DNA from: a virus
IMG/VR virus record: IMGVR_UViG_3300050014_000185
Coordinates: 1 to 35,655 of that record
Direction: 5' to 3' (one strand)
Length of the DNA: 35,655 bases
Of the stretch, positions 24,241 to 31,640 are shown piece by piece. Position numbers and translations under genes: made by a program. The number at the start of each line of letters is the position of its first letter. Within the stretch, counting starts at the first letter, position 1. The notes beneath the pieces were generated by a model. That model did not search any database. It had not been told where the DNA came from and saw nothing but the letters and a program-made list of their open reading frames with translations.

Positions 24241-26367
24241 CTAAGCGTTGCGGAATATCTGTGATCGCATTCCGTCAACTGCGTTCATCTCTGGCTTCTG
24301 GCCTTCGACGTTTAAAATTGGTCTGCTAAAAGCTTCTGCTTGTGCCTCTTGCGACTTCAACAGCGCGGATCTCGCGTCTTTTTCTGCATCAGCCTGAATT
24401 TTCAGTTGAGTATCTGTCAATTTTCCTTGCTCTTTCAGGCTTTCCACGTCTACCCGTGTCTCTCGCTGTATCTGAGCCACAGCAATCTTCGTCGCATTGG
24501 CTTCCTTGTTCGCTTCAAGGGCTGATTGTAGCTGTTGGATATACGCTCCCATCTGCTGCATTTCCTGGCCGTCCTGAGCCTTGGAAGCCTGAGCCTGTGC
24601 AATAACTTCTTGCAAGTGTTGCTGCAATGTCTTAACGGTCTGCGAAGCCTGTTGTAATGCAGCCTCTGCTTGTGGATCAGGTGCGCCACCGTTATTTAAT
24701 CCGAGCTTCGTATTCGCGTACTGAGAAATCTTTTTTGAGATCTCATCTGCATTTGAGAAATCAGCATTGGCAACAATATCAGCAGCAAATGTCAAAGTAA
24801 CATCGGGGCCGAGAATCCCAGCAAGTGCAATCAGCGACTGGAATTCTTCTTTCCGCTGTGTCGCAACCATCGGGCCTGCATCTAAATCAACGTCGAATTC
24901 ATCGGCAACAATACCCATATCTGCGATATTAAGAGGCTGTCCCATTACAACTTTTCCGTCATGCACTGGAACCATTCTATCTACATCATAAATGACTGGA
25001 ATCATCTGCAAAAGGACTCGTGCGAGTTGCTTAATTGACTTCTGCGCGTTGTCCATGTACTGAAAGTTGCTCATGTCAGTGGACTTAGAGCGAGTAAGAA
25101 CGGCTGTCGCAGTCTCATTTGGAGCACCAGCAACAACAACACCAGCTTCGGGCATTCCAAGAATGCTTGAAAGGTTTTGCTGGCTCGTACCCTGCGCGGT
25201 AGTTACATCGGTAATATTTGCAGCAGGATTTGATGTCGTTGGAGGATTGTATGGCTTTCCGTTTGCATCAAAAGTACGGATTGGGAGGAATGGAAGATTA
25301 AGCTTATTACCTTGCTGCCACAGGTCTAAATAGTCTTCAATCGCCTCGGGATCAACGTAAACAGTAGGCTTTAATCCTAGTGCGATACGCTCCGCTGTGA
25401 GCGATGCCATTTGATTTACAAGCTGTTGCGCATCGTGAGCAAAGAAAGGAATTCCCACCCAATCAGTTCGGTTTGGAAGGTCTACCATTTCGCCAAGAAA
25501 TGGGACAACAGGCAAGCATTTAATTGGTAATTCTGTACTCGAAACGATTTCACCATTAACGAACTTTGAAACGATTACAGAGGTTTTTGTAGTTACACGG
25601 CTACGAAGTTTCGAATTCTTGCGGACTTCGTTTTCCTGCAATATATTCCCATCATCGTCCATGAAAATCTTGGTCTTTGCTTTACTCACCTTAAAATAGG
25701 TGACAACCTCAACAGAACCCTCAGGAGCAGCCCAGCGCGTGTCTGTGAGCAAGACTTGGCTTGAGTTTGTATAGTCGGCATCGATGTCGTTGAAGTCCTT
25801 GGCGCGGCTCTTGCTGATGTGCTCGACGAATACGCACCGAGTAGCATCAGATCCATCGACCTCAGTTGAGAACTCGTCCCAAATGACCATGTCTGGGCGG
25901 ATAATACCAGTCATTTTTAGTGATTGGTCAAATCCTGTTTCGCTCTCATAATCGGTAGTTACTGCGACATAACCACGGCCACCCTTAACTTGTCGATCAA
26001 TAGCGATGGTGTACGCTTGCTGTGCATTTGCTACGGACTCAATACCTCGCACAATGCCTTGCGTCAATTCTGTTTTTGCAATGACGGATTGCTTGCGCGG
26101 GTTTAGCACGATACCATAAGGCTTTGTTCGGTAACGATTGATAATTTGATTGCAGTAATTCCGAACAAGATTGATCGTGACTTTTGCGCGACCATTTCCG
26201 CGTATGGCGGAATCGTCTTCACCAAACTGTTCGCTCGACGCGAATGCAAGGTCATTAACGATGCGGTCAATCATCGGCCCATGATGAGCATTGGACGTGC
26301 TTATAAAATCCTTGAGGTCATCGAGGATCTTTCCATCTTCGTCTAATAACTGCGAGTCATTCGCCAT
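24241..26367 (-). CDS. Portal protein, P22 gp1-like
   Basis: From ATG 26367 the product is 708 residues (MANDSQLLDEDGKILDDLKD); an in-frame ATG at 26424 would add 19 residues with no clearer ribosome site, so the start is uncertain. Length, position and internal sequence (VRNYCNQIINRYRTKPYGIV, RGYVAVTTDYESETGFDQSL, VIWDEFSTEVDGSDATRCVF) agree with the large P22-type portals, of about 725 residues. The C-terminal 150 residues are a long Gln/Ala/Glu helix (LQQHLQEVIAQAQASKAQDG), like the barrel domain of P22 portal. It forms the dodecameric DNA entry ring bound by terminase and gp4. Confidence 0.85.
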   Translation of the reverse strand: MANDSQLLDEDGKILDDLKDFISTSNAHHGPMIDRIVNDLAFASSEQFGEDDSAIRGNGRAKVTINLVRNYCNQIINRYRTKPYGIVLNPRKQSVIAKTELTQGIVRGIESVANAQQAYTIAIDRQVKGGRGYVAVTTDYESETGFDQSLKMTGIIRPDMVIWDEFSTEVDGSDATRCVFVEHISKSRAKDFNDIDADYTNSSQVLLTDTRWAAPEGSVEVVTYFKVSKAKTKIFMDDDGNILQENEVRKNSKLRSRVTTKTSVIVSKFVNGEIVSSTELPIKCLPVVPFLGEMVDLPNRTDWVGIPFFAHDAQQLVNQMASLTAERIALGLKPTVYVDPEAIEDYLDLWQQGNKLNLPFLPIRTFDANGKPYNPPTTSNPAANITDVTTAQGTSQQNLSSILGMPEAGVVVAGAPNETATAVLTRSKSTDMSNFQYMDNAQKSIKQLARVLLQMIPVIYDVDRMVPVHDGKVVMGQPLNIADMGIVADEFDVDLDAGPMVATQRKEEFQSLIALAGILGPDVTLTFAADIVANADFSNADEISKKISQYANTKLGLNNGGAPDPQAEAALQQASQTVKTLQQHLQEVIAQAQASKAQDGQEMQQMGAYIQQLQSALEANKEANATKIAVAQIQRETRVDVESLKEQGKLTDTQLKIQADAEKDARSALLKSQEAQAEAFSRPILNVEGQKPEMNAVDGMRSQIFRNA

Positions 26368-26483
26368 ATATACACAAGCCTCGGTAACCCAAGTCTGGTG
26401 ATTCCTGCCGGTGATACGCACCATGTGTATCCCGAACTAATGTCTACAATATAAGTAAATAATCTCAATAGAGTACTTAGTTC

Positions 26484-27815
26484 TCAATCGAAAAAGCTGG
26501 AATTGTACTTTCCACCGTAGCTTCCAGCGTTCAGAAGGTTTCTCTTCATGATCTCATTTGAGATTTGACGTTCTTGAGTGGAGCGGCCAAATATGTTTCC
26601 GTTGTCGCCTAATAACGAGAGACAAAACGAATCTGAGTAGTCGGGAGACCGCTTTAAATACCGCTTGATTTCAAGCTTCGGGAGCATAGATATTCGATTC
26701 TTTTTATCTAGCGTATAAGGTGTGTACTCAAGCTCTTGTTGTAGCTTCAACGCGCCTCTAGGGATTGTTCCGCCATTCTCAAAATACTCTCTGGCAAGGC
26801 TATAAAGCTCTGTGCGCTGGTTTGAGAAATGCTTGTCCTTTCGTGCGCTGGAAGCAAAATTAATCGATACAACATTAAGTCCAGCTTTGCGCGGTGCGTC
26901 TGCGCTCCATGCGCCATGACCTGTGGTATCCATGTTATAGCGGTCACAGTGGTATTTAGCGTTGATAGCAAATAACTCGCCAACAAGCTTGTCCGAATCC
27001 ATATTAGAGTATGCTGAAATAAACAAAACCCTGCGCCCCTTACGGACGCATATAACGGTAGAGTCGTCACCATCACGGGCAATATCAATACCGCAAACGC
27101 AAATATCATTGTCAAGCTCTGGTGCCGGATTGTCGGGGTCGAACAAATTGTAAAACGGAACCATTCTCAATTGAGATTTATCAAGATAGTTGCCCATCCA
27201 CACATGATCGTAAAGGGCTGGATCGGTAAGCCTCATATGCTCCGCATCAGCCAAAGTTTTTGCAGAATTGAACGGATTATCTAGATAGGTTGACCGAATG
27301 ATAATTGAGTTAGGAGGTGGATCATTCTCGATAAACATTTGTGCGACTGGTGAAAATCGGTCGCGAGGGTTAAAGTTAAACCATATTTGAGAACCGTCTT
27401 TTCTCACTGTAGGGATAAGATCTGTCAAAGACTGTTGCGATGCGTTTTCTGCTTCTTCAAAAATTGCTAGGTCAATATCTGTATAAGATTTAACCTTACT
27501 TGTATCTTTGCTCATGCCAAGAAATGTGAACGTGCTGTGCGTCTTTCTATGCTCGATGTACTGCTCTGCGATCTTCCACGAAGATTCATCTTTCGCGCTG
27601 CGAATTACCCATTCGATTTGCGCCTTACTTGATTCTGCGATTGAGTTTTGATATTCGCGCAGAAGGACAATTCGCATTGAGCATAGGCTTGCAAAACTAA
27701 CAGATGCCTGAGCGCAGGCAACAGAACCACCACGACTTCTTCCTCCTACTAAAACCTTATAGGTATATGGATCGAGAAGCGGGGCGAACTGTGGCAGCAT
27801 CTCAAGCGCAGCCAT
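26484..27815 (-). CDS. terL: Terminase large subunit
   Basis: The 443-residue product has the ATPase and nuclease modules of phage packaging motors (Terminase_3 type). Residues 24-31 read GGRSRGGS where GG-R-G-x-x-K-[ST] is usual, so the Walker A lysine is replaced by glycine. Walker B is IDLAIFEE (114-121) and the coupling motif is IWFNFNP (144-150). Nuclease acidic positions are in CGIDIARDGDD (Asp244, Asp248/250), NMDTTGHG and SPDYSDSF. The start at 27815 has GAGG seven bases upstream and follows the previous stop directly. It docks on the portal, pumps DNA into the head and cuts it. Apart from Walker A all motifs look active. Confidence 0.9.
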   Translation of the reverse strand: MAALEMLPQFAPLLDPYTYKVLVGGRSRGGSVACAQASVSFASLCSMRIVLLREYQNSIAESSKAQIEWVIRSAKDESSWKIAEQYIEHRKTHSTFTFLGMSKDTSKVKSYTDIDLAIFEEAENASQQSLTDLIPTVRKDGSQIWFNFNPRDRFSPVAQMFIENDPPPNSIIIRSTYLDNPFNSAKTLADAEHMRLTDPALYDHVWMGNYLDKSQLRMVPFYNLFDPDNPAPELDNDICVCGIDIARDGDDSTVICVRKGRRVLFISAYSNMDSDKLVGELFAINAKYHCDRYNMDTTGHGAWSADAPRKAGLNVVSINFASSARKDKHFSNQRTELYSLAREYFENGGTIPRGALKLQQELEYTPYTLDKKNRISMLPKLEIKRYLKRSPDYSDSFCLSLLGDNGNIFGRSTQERQISNEIMKRNLLNAGSYGGKYNSSFFD

Positions 27816-28169
27816 TTACGGCCTCGCGAGTTTTCGCACTTGTCTTGGCTCCATGCATTCCGTTTGCGGGTTAAAAACAAATTTCACTTCCCATTCGACT
27901 GGTGGTTCATTGATTTTTATCGCAGGCGGAACCGCTGGTGCTCCGTTCGGCGGTTGATATGGAGTAATGCACTCTTGCACAGGCGTAGGAGCTTGCGCAT
28001 ACTTGCGTTTCAGTGCAGCCTTAGCTTCCTTGGCTTGCGTTGCTTTCGTTGTCTTGTGAGGCTTCGTAGCGGGTTGGCTTGACAATGGTGGCCGCCCTCT
28101 ACGCGCAGGGATTGGAACTTCTGGCACGTATGCGTCTGCCTCGTTGATTCCTTCTATTTCGTTGCTCAT
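27816..28169 (-). CDS. Basic hypothetical protein with AT-hook-like motif (117 aa)
   Basis: The N-terminal acidic segment is followed by PARRGRPPL (about residues 21-30), an AT-hook-like RGRP core. A lysine-rich helix follows (KTTKATQAKEAKAALKRKYA), then a Pro-rich linker and a short C-terminal strand (VEWEVKFVFNPQTECMEPRQ). A role in DNA contact during packaging is plausible because it lies between the small and large terminase genes, but no family is recognised. Its ATG overlaps the stop of the 26-residue ORF (ATGA at 28166-28169). Confidence 0.6.
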   Translation of the reverse strand: MSNEIEGINEADAYVPEVPIPARRGRPPLSSQPATKPHKTTKATQAKEAKAALKRKYAQAPTPVQECITPYQPPNGAPAVPPAIKINEPPVEWEVKFVFNPQTECMEPRQVRKLARP

Positions 28170-28246
28170 TTCTTGCCTCGCTTCTTATCTTCAAAAATAT
28201 TTCGTTTGAGAATCTTTCGCTTATCGCTACTCAGCAATCCAAACAT
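28166..28246 (-). CDS. Basic micro-protein (26 aa) in the terminase operon
   Basis: An ORF of 27 codons starts one base after the small-terminase stop (TGATATG) and ends overlapping the next start (ATGA). It begins MFGLLSSDKRKILKRN and ends in DKKRGKK, so it is strongly basic with one hydrophobic start. Tight start/stop coupling on both sides supports translation; without it the 80 bp would be an unusual gap for this block. Function unknown; DNA contact in packaging is possible. Confidence 0.45.
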   Translation of the reverse strand: MFGLLSSDKRKILKRNIFEDKKRGKK

Positions 28247-28247
28247 A

Positions 28248-28877
28248 TCATTCTTCCTTTTTCTGTTGTTGTTTAATCTTCTGCACGTCCGCGAACGTGA
28301 GTGTTATCGGAGCCGCAGCCCTTGTATCCTCTATCATCATGCGCTCACCGTACTTGCGAGGAAACAACTTCGACAGCGTCTTTAGGATTGATTCAACGTG
28401 CAGCCTTCTCGATTGCACCTCTCCGGAGTCGATTGTGCCGAATCGAGTAGGTATGTAATCTTTACTCGCAATATCCATAATCTTTTCAAAAAGAACATCT
28501 CCACCGATTTCACGCGCACGCTCATATCGACCGGCAAGTATTTCATCTCGCGCAAGCCACTCCATGAATGTGCTTCGTGTTGGCATTTCCTCGCTTGCTA
28601 AGATGTTGCTCAAAGAGTGCCCACACATGAGGCCATCAAGGATTTCGTCTATTTTCTCCATACGCTCTAGAGCAGAGTCGCTCATTGGTTTTAGTTCGCG
28701 TTTGAGAACTTGATAACCCTCATGAGAGAGCTTCACCGTCGCCACAAGATCCGTCATCGGTGGCCGTCCGACAACTGCGTGTTCTTTTTCATCCTTATGC
28801 TTCCTGCTCTTTTTATATGCAGCCAGGTTGTAATTTTTTTCTGGACATTTAGGCGGGGGCAAAGGAATCTCATACAT
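28248..28877 (-). CDS. terS: Terminase small subunit
   Basis: The 209-residue protein has a basic N-terminal arm (YKKSRKHKDEKEHAVVGRPP), a helical DNA-recognition part with RSTFMEWLARDEILAGRYER followed by AREIGGDVLFEKIMDIA (about residues 105-145), and a C-terminal tail. The phrase S/T-T-F-x-x-W-L-x-x-x-x-x-x-x-x-x-Y-x-x-A-R-E is typical of phage small terminase subunits. These form a ring that recognises the packaging site and hands DNA to TerL. Position two genes upstream of terL supports it. Confidence 0.8.
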   Translation of the reverse strand: MYEIPLPPPKCPEKNYNLAAYKKSRKHKDEKEHAVVGRPPMTDLVATVKLSHEGYQVLKRELKPMSDSALERMEKIDEILDGLMCGHSLSNILASEEMPTRSTFMEWLARDEILAGRYERAREIGGDVLFEKIMDIASKDYIPTRFGTIDSGEVQSRRLHVESILKTLSKLFPRKYGERMMIEDTRAAAPITLTFADVQKIKQQQKKEE

Positions 28878-28880
28878 AGG

Positions 28881-29084
28881 CTACTCGTCGATTGCGGCTT
28901 TGTGCGCCTTCTGGATCTTGTGCAACGGCTTTCCGCGCAGTACGTGATCTTGTGCGTCACCATGGTTTACGCCATGCGCCTTGAGACGCGCTACGGCATT
29001 ACCGATCGTCTCTTTATCTTGATCGTATGGTTGCAAATCCGAGGCGTTATTTTCTACGCCATCGTCATTGTTAATGTGATTCAT
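28881..29084 (-). CDS. Hypothetical protein (67 aa) before the small terminase
   Basis: I choose ATG 29084 rather than the in-frame ATG at 29126. It has GGAGATACC upstream, and it overlaps the stop of the micro-membrane gene as ATGA. The product is polar: an acidic N-terminus (MNHINNDDGVENNASDLQPY) followed by a helical His/Lys-rich part (IGNAVARLKAHGVNHGDAQD, KIQKAHKAAIDE). No family recognised. Its place directly before the small terminase suggests a late, packaging-related or regulatory role. Confidence 0.55.
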   Translation of the reverse strand: MNHINNDDGVENNASDLQPYDQDKETIGNAVARLKAHGVNHGDAQDHVLRGKPLHKIQKAHKAAIDE

Positions 29085-29179
29085 TTTTGGTATCTCCGAT
29101 ACTTTGTTTTTAGGTCTGTTGCACAAACGATTGCAAGCACCGCGAACGAAACTAGGCTGACGGAAGCAACGACTATCAT
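29081..29179 (-). CDS. Single-span micro-membrane protein (32 aa)
   Basis: The ORF starts with an ATGA overlap on the previous stop (29176-29179) and ends with an ATGA overlap on the next start (29081-29084). The product begins MIVVASVSLVSFAVLAIVCA, a clear membrane helix, followed by a basic tail (KTKYRRYQK) that would stay in the cytoplasm. Both overlaps and the clean topology argue that it is translated. Function unknown; antiholin-like or envelope-modifying roles are conceivable. Confidence 0.55.
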   Translation of the reverse strand: MIVVASVSLVSFAVLAIVCATDLKTKYRRYQK

Positions 29180-29448
29180 GTGGACGATTCCTTTGGCGTG
29201 ATTGACTTTTTCAGTTCATTGTAGATCTTTAGAACCATCTTTCCTTTAGTTTGCCACGTAAGGCTAGGATCTCCCATGATCGAGTGTACCTTGATATGCA
29301 TGTACCAATGGGCGCGGTCATTGGATTTATACTGCTCAATGGTAGCATTCGCATCGCGCAAATCCTCTTCGATTGTGCGCGGAGTTCCAATCTCATCTTT
29401 TGAGACTGGAAGCACAATTTCATTTGATTCTTTCTCGTTTGTATCCAT
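29176..29448 (-). CDS. Hypothetical helical protein (90 aa)
   Basis: ATG 29448 is preferred. An upstream in-frame ATG at 29565 would overlap the glycosyltransferase by about 60 bp and the micro-ORF completely, with a low-quality basic extension. From 29448 the protein is MDTNEKESNEIVLPVSKDEI, then a helical core (TIEEDLRDANATIEQYKSND) and HWYMHIKVHSIMGDPSLTWQ, ending in a basic helix (KIYNELKKSI). No family recognised. It sits between two micro-membrane ORFs. Confidence 0.55.
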   Translation of the reverse strand: MDTNEKESNEIVLPVSKDEIGTPRTIEEDLRDANATIEQYKSNDRAHWYMHIKVHSIMGDPSLTWQTKGKMVLKIYNELKKSITPKESST

Positions 29449-29459
29449 AATTTGCAATC

Positions 29460-29510
29460 TCACTTGATGATTAAGATAATGATTACGATTACTAAAATTG
29501 CAAATATCAT
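29460..29510 (-). CDS. Putative 16-residue membrane micro-peptide
   Basis: ATG 29510 overlaps the stop of the glycosyltransferase gene (ATGA at 29507-29510) and has AAGGAAG nine bases upstream. The predicted peptide is MIFAILVIVIIILIIK: almost entirely aliphatic, just long enough to span or insert into a membrane, with one terminal lysine. Overlap plus a good ribosome site make it a credible gene although it is very short; it could instead only serve to pass ribosomes to the next gene 12 bp on. Confidence 0.4.
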   Translation of the reverse strand: MIFAILVIVIIILIIK

Positions 29511-30541
29511 TTTTGGACTTCCTTTTGTTGATTGATGATGTCGATAATCTTTTTTGCGCGTACATCGTATGTTCCTGTACGCTGCACTTTGATTGCGGCC
29601 CGCTCGATCATTCGTTTGCGCAAAGCGTGTGAGTCATCGTCTATGATGCTCATTGTAACCGCCCTGCAAAAGCTCTCGGGATCTGAAAAGAAACCAACCT
29701 CGCGGCAGTCGAAGTAATCCCGCGCCTCAGCCCTGGAATCGTCCAGGAGCTGAAAGCAGCCACACAAGGCCAGCTCATATGCGCGCGGGTTTAGACTCTC
29801 AGGCGTGACGCTTGCCAGGTTGTATGGGTTCTCTTTGTCGGTCTCTGGGTGCCAAGTTGGATCGCGATGCAGATTGATTGCAGCCTTCGCACCAGAGTAC
29901 CAGCGCAGCGTCTCTTCATGCGGAACAGTTCTCGATTGAGTATCGACGCACCACCGACGAATTATGGAGTCCGCAGGTACATAATCGATATGGCCGACGA
30001 TTTTAAGATTGATGCCGTGCGATATACAAAAAGGAGTTACAGCTTCAAAAAACTTGACGCGGTTAGGATAGACAGAGCCAACAAAAATTATGTCGCTTTT
30101 GAAGCGCTCATGGACATCGGCAATGCGGCCACAGTGCGAAACACTTGCCGCCGTAGGGATGTAATGGATTTTGTCACCAGTCAATGCTCTTTCGTTTGTA
30201 AAATACCAATCCAAGTTCTCAATTGAGCGCAGGGTGAATCCGCTAGAATGCGGGTCATCTGTGGCTATGATCCCTACTCGCACAACGCTCCAGAACGATT
30301 CAATAACCTCTTTTGGGATAGAGCAGCCACCAACAAAAAGCACATGCGTAATGCCGTTGTTTTTGATTAAAGCCATGCTGTGTAATAGCGCGAGGCTTAT
30401 TGTTGACAAGTGATGTCGGTTAAACTCGTGTAAGTCAAAGGCAACAAAATCGACCCCAAGCCGCTTAAAAGCATCGACATACCCTAGATAGACGTCGTAA
30501 GTTGAGAAATTTGTGGAATCTGATACCAAAAGTAGCTTCAT
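29507..30541 (-). CDS. CgeB-like glycosyltransferase
   Basis: The 344-residue product has a GT-B layout. The N-terminal Rossmann-like domain starts MKLLLVSDSTNFSTYDVYLG and includes GITHVLFVGGCSIP. The C-terminal domain includes SDIIFVGSVYPNRVKFFEA and the signature SLNPRAYELALCGCFQLLDD (about residues 255-275), where R-x-[FY]-E-x-x-x-C-G is the nucleotide-sugar binding region of CgeB-type (Glycos_trans_1_2) enzymes. It would transfer a sugar from a nucleotide-sugar donor; the acceptor could be phage DNA, a virion protein or host surface polysaccharide. It is the first gene of the leftward late block, directly after the AT-rich control region. Confidence 0.75.
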   Translation of the reverse strand: MKLLLVSDSTNFSTYDVYLGYVDAFKRLGVDFVAFDLHEFNRHHLSTISLALLHSMALIKNNGITHVLFVGGCSIPKEVIESFWSVVRVGIIATDDPHSSGFTLRSIENLDWYFTNERALTGDKIHYIPTAASVSHCGRIADVHERFKSDIIFVGSVYPNRVKFFEAVTPFCISHGINLKIVGHIDYVPADSIIRRWCVDTQSRTVPHEETLRWYSGAKAAINLHRDPTWHPETDKENPYNLASVTPESLNPRAYELALCGCFQLLDDSRAEARDYFDCREVGFFSDPESFCRAVTMSIIDDDSHALRKRMIERAAIKVQRTGTYDVRAKKIIDIINQQKEVQK

Positions 30542-30708
30542 TTCAAAAACTCGAAATTTGATTTTTCTCGATCAAAGTGTTTCACACATAAAAATAGCAT
30601 TAGTTTCATAAAATAAATCAAAATAAAAAGTGTCGAAATTGAGTAGAAAATAACGATTTTTAGGCTAAAGCTAAATAATCTAAAGACTAATTCAAAAAAT
30701 ATTTACCA
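30542..30708. promoter_or_regulatory. AT-rich divergent control region
   Basis: This gap separates the leftward late block from the rightward small genes and is very AT-rich. It contains TTTGATttttctcgATCAAA (30558-30577), an inverted repeat with 6-bp arms, and two copies of TCGAAATT (near 30551 and 30633) that could be operator half-sites. On the minus strand TTGATT and TATTTT boxes are present but with about 19-bp spacing, so I do not fix a leftward promoter. Confidence 0.45.
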
Positions 30709-30781
30709 CACCTATTGCAATCATGGTTGTGATTAGATATCTTATCCTCATAGCCGAGAGCAATGGTGCTCAAAGCGAAAC
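30709..30781 (+). repeat. Promoter/leader repeat, copy 1
   Basis: 73 bp beginning CACCTATTGCAATCATG and ending GCTCAAAGCGAAAC; identical to the second copy at 32085-32157 except for four substitutions. It contains the promoter boxes and, downstream of the expected start, a leader with the small hairpin GAGCA-atgg-TGCTC. It lies just before the ribosome site of the 123-residue gene. Confidence 0.9.
30715..30743 (+). promoter_or_regulatory. Sigma-70-like promoter, copy 1
   Basis: TTGCAA (30715-30720), 17-bp spacer, TATCTT (30738-30743), matching TTGACA-17-TATAAT at 4 of 6 positions in each box. Transcription would begin near 30750 and give a leader of about 45 nt before ATG 30795. The same boxes recur in the second copy with a better -10, TATATT. 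Confidence 0.6.
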
Positions 30782-30794
30782 AAAAGGAATCCAG

Positions 30795-31166
30795 ATGGAA
30801 AAGCAAATCGAAATCAACGGAATAACAGTTAAGGCTTACTTGACAAGCGATAAAGTGTCTTGCTTTATTGACTTTATCAAAAACGGAAAGGTTGTTAAGA
30901 CAATCGGCGGCGCAGGGATTGCTCAATTTGTAGCACCAGCAAACCGTGACGCTGTTACAGCATTGTACAACGATGTCAATGCTCAATGCGTATGCGCAGC
31001 ATCAAAGCTAACCAGCAACTACGTTGAGACTCTAGAGGACAAAATTGCAAAAGAAGAAAACGAGAAGGTTGCTAATCGCACACAGGATCAGATCGAAAAG
31101 CAAAAAGCAGATATGGACGCTTATTATGCACACACGGACATGATGCGCAAGGCGATGGCTGTATGA
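30795..31166 (+). CDS. Hypothetical protein (123 aa), first rightward operon
   Basis: ATG 30795 has AAAGGAATCC just upstream. The frame is open back to an ATG at 30723, but that would place the start inside the duplicated promoter. The product begins MEKQIEINGITVKAYLTSDK, has a short beta-rich N-terminal half and a helical, Cys-containing middle (LYNDVNAQCVCAASKLTSNY). It ends in a long charged helix (EDKIAKEENEKVANRTQDQI). No family recognised. Its stop overlaps the next start (ATGA). By position it would be an early or regulatory protein. Confidence 0.65.
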   Translation: MEKQIEINGITVKAYLTSDKVSCFIDFIKNGKVVKTIGGAGIAQFVAPANRDAVTALYNDVNAQCVCAASKLTSNYVETLEDKIAKEENEKVANRTQDQIEKQKADMDAYYAHTDMMRKAMAV

Positions 31167-31543
31167 TTGACTTTTGTGGATATAAATTTCAGGTGGGTGT
31201 GCAAAGCATCCACCTTTATCCCATAGCGTCTAACTTATGGGATATGAGAGCCGTCACTGTGATGGAGAGATTAGGGCAAGTCCTTCCATTCGACCCGCGC
31301 CTTGTAAACATTAGCATTGGATCATGTAGCAAGAGCCTTGATCCAGACTCTTTTGGTGATGGCGTTAAGTGTTTTGCATCCCAAGCCATCGACTTACAGT
31401 CTATCGTGCAATGCAGCACCAAGGACATGATAAACTTCGCAAAAAAATATGCAGGGATCGCATTTAGGTCACACGCAAATGATGGATCGTGGATAATAAA
31501 AGGGATTGCTCGAAAAATGGTGGCAGAATTATCCGTTGATTAA
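31163..31543 (+). CDS. Hypothetical protein (126 aa), first rightward operon
   Basis: The ATG overlaps the previous stop (ATGA at 31163-31166). The product (MIDFCGYKFQVGVQSIHLYP) has mixed alpha/beta composition with QVLPFDPRLVNISIGSCSKS and KCFASQAIDLQSIVQCSTKD, several cysteines and a basic C-terminal helix (IKGIARKMVAELSVD). No motif I can place in a family. A weak 4-bp hairpin followed by seven T residues lies right after the stop and may end transcripts. Confidence 0.6.
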   Translation: MIDFCGYKFQVGVQSIHLYPIASNLWDMRAVTVMERLGQVLPFDPRLVNISIGSCSKSLDPDSFGDGVKCFASQAIDLQSIVQCSTKDMINFAKKYAGIAFRSHANDGSWIIKGIARKMVAELSVD

Positions 31544-31572
31544 AATTTTGCATGAGAAAGCATGTTTTTTTA

Positions 31573-31611
31573 TCGTGAACGGCTTACGCGGGTTCGACTC
31601 CCGCGACACGA
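31573..31611 (+). ncRNA. tRNA-like T-arm mini-helix
   Basis: CGCGGG-TTCGACT-CCCGCG (31587-31605) is a perfect 6-bp T stem with a canonical 7-nt T loop. It is flanked by TCGTG (31573-31577) and CACGA (31607-31611), which pair as an acceptor-like stem. A 9-nt bulge (AACGGCTTA) replaces the D and anticodon arms. It therefore looks like the acceptor/T half of a tRNA, 39 nt long, in the 5' leader of the 116-residue gene. It may be a decayed tRNA, an attachment-site relic or a regulatory tRNA mimic; no anticodon can be assigned. Confidence 0.5.
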
Positions 31612-31640
31612 AATAAACCTTAATCAATGGAGTAATCACC

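Noticed and set aside
26484-27815. Reading the large terminase as a pseudogene because of its P-loop
   Set aside because: The frame is intact over the full length and all other ATPase and nuclease motifs are present.
28710-29201. 163-residue plus-strand ORF rich in hydrophobic residues
   Set aside because: Antisense to the small terminase and the packed small genes whose start/stop overlaps fix the minus strand as coding.
31551-31571. Intrinsic terminator after the 126-residue gene
   Set aside because: CATG-agaaag-CATG followed by seven T; the stem is only 4 bp, too weak to call with confidence.
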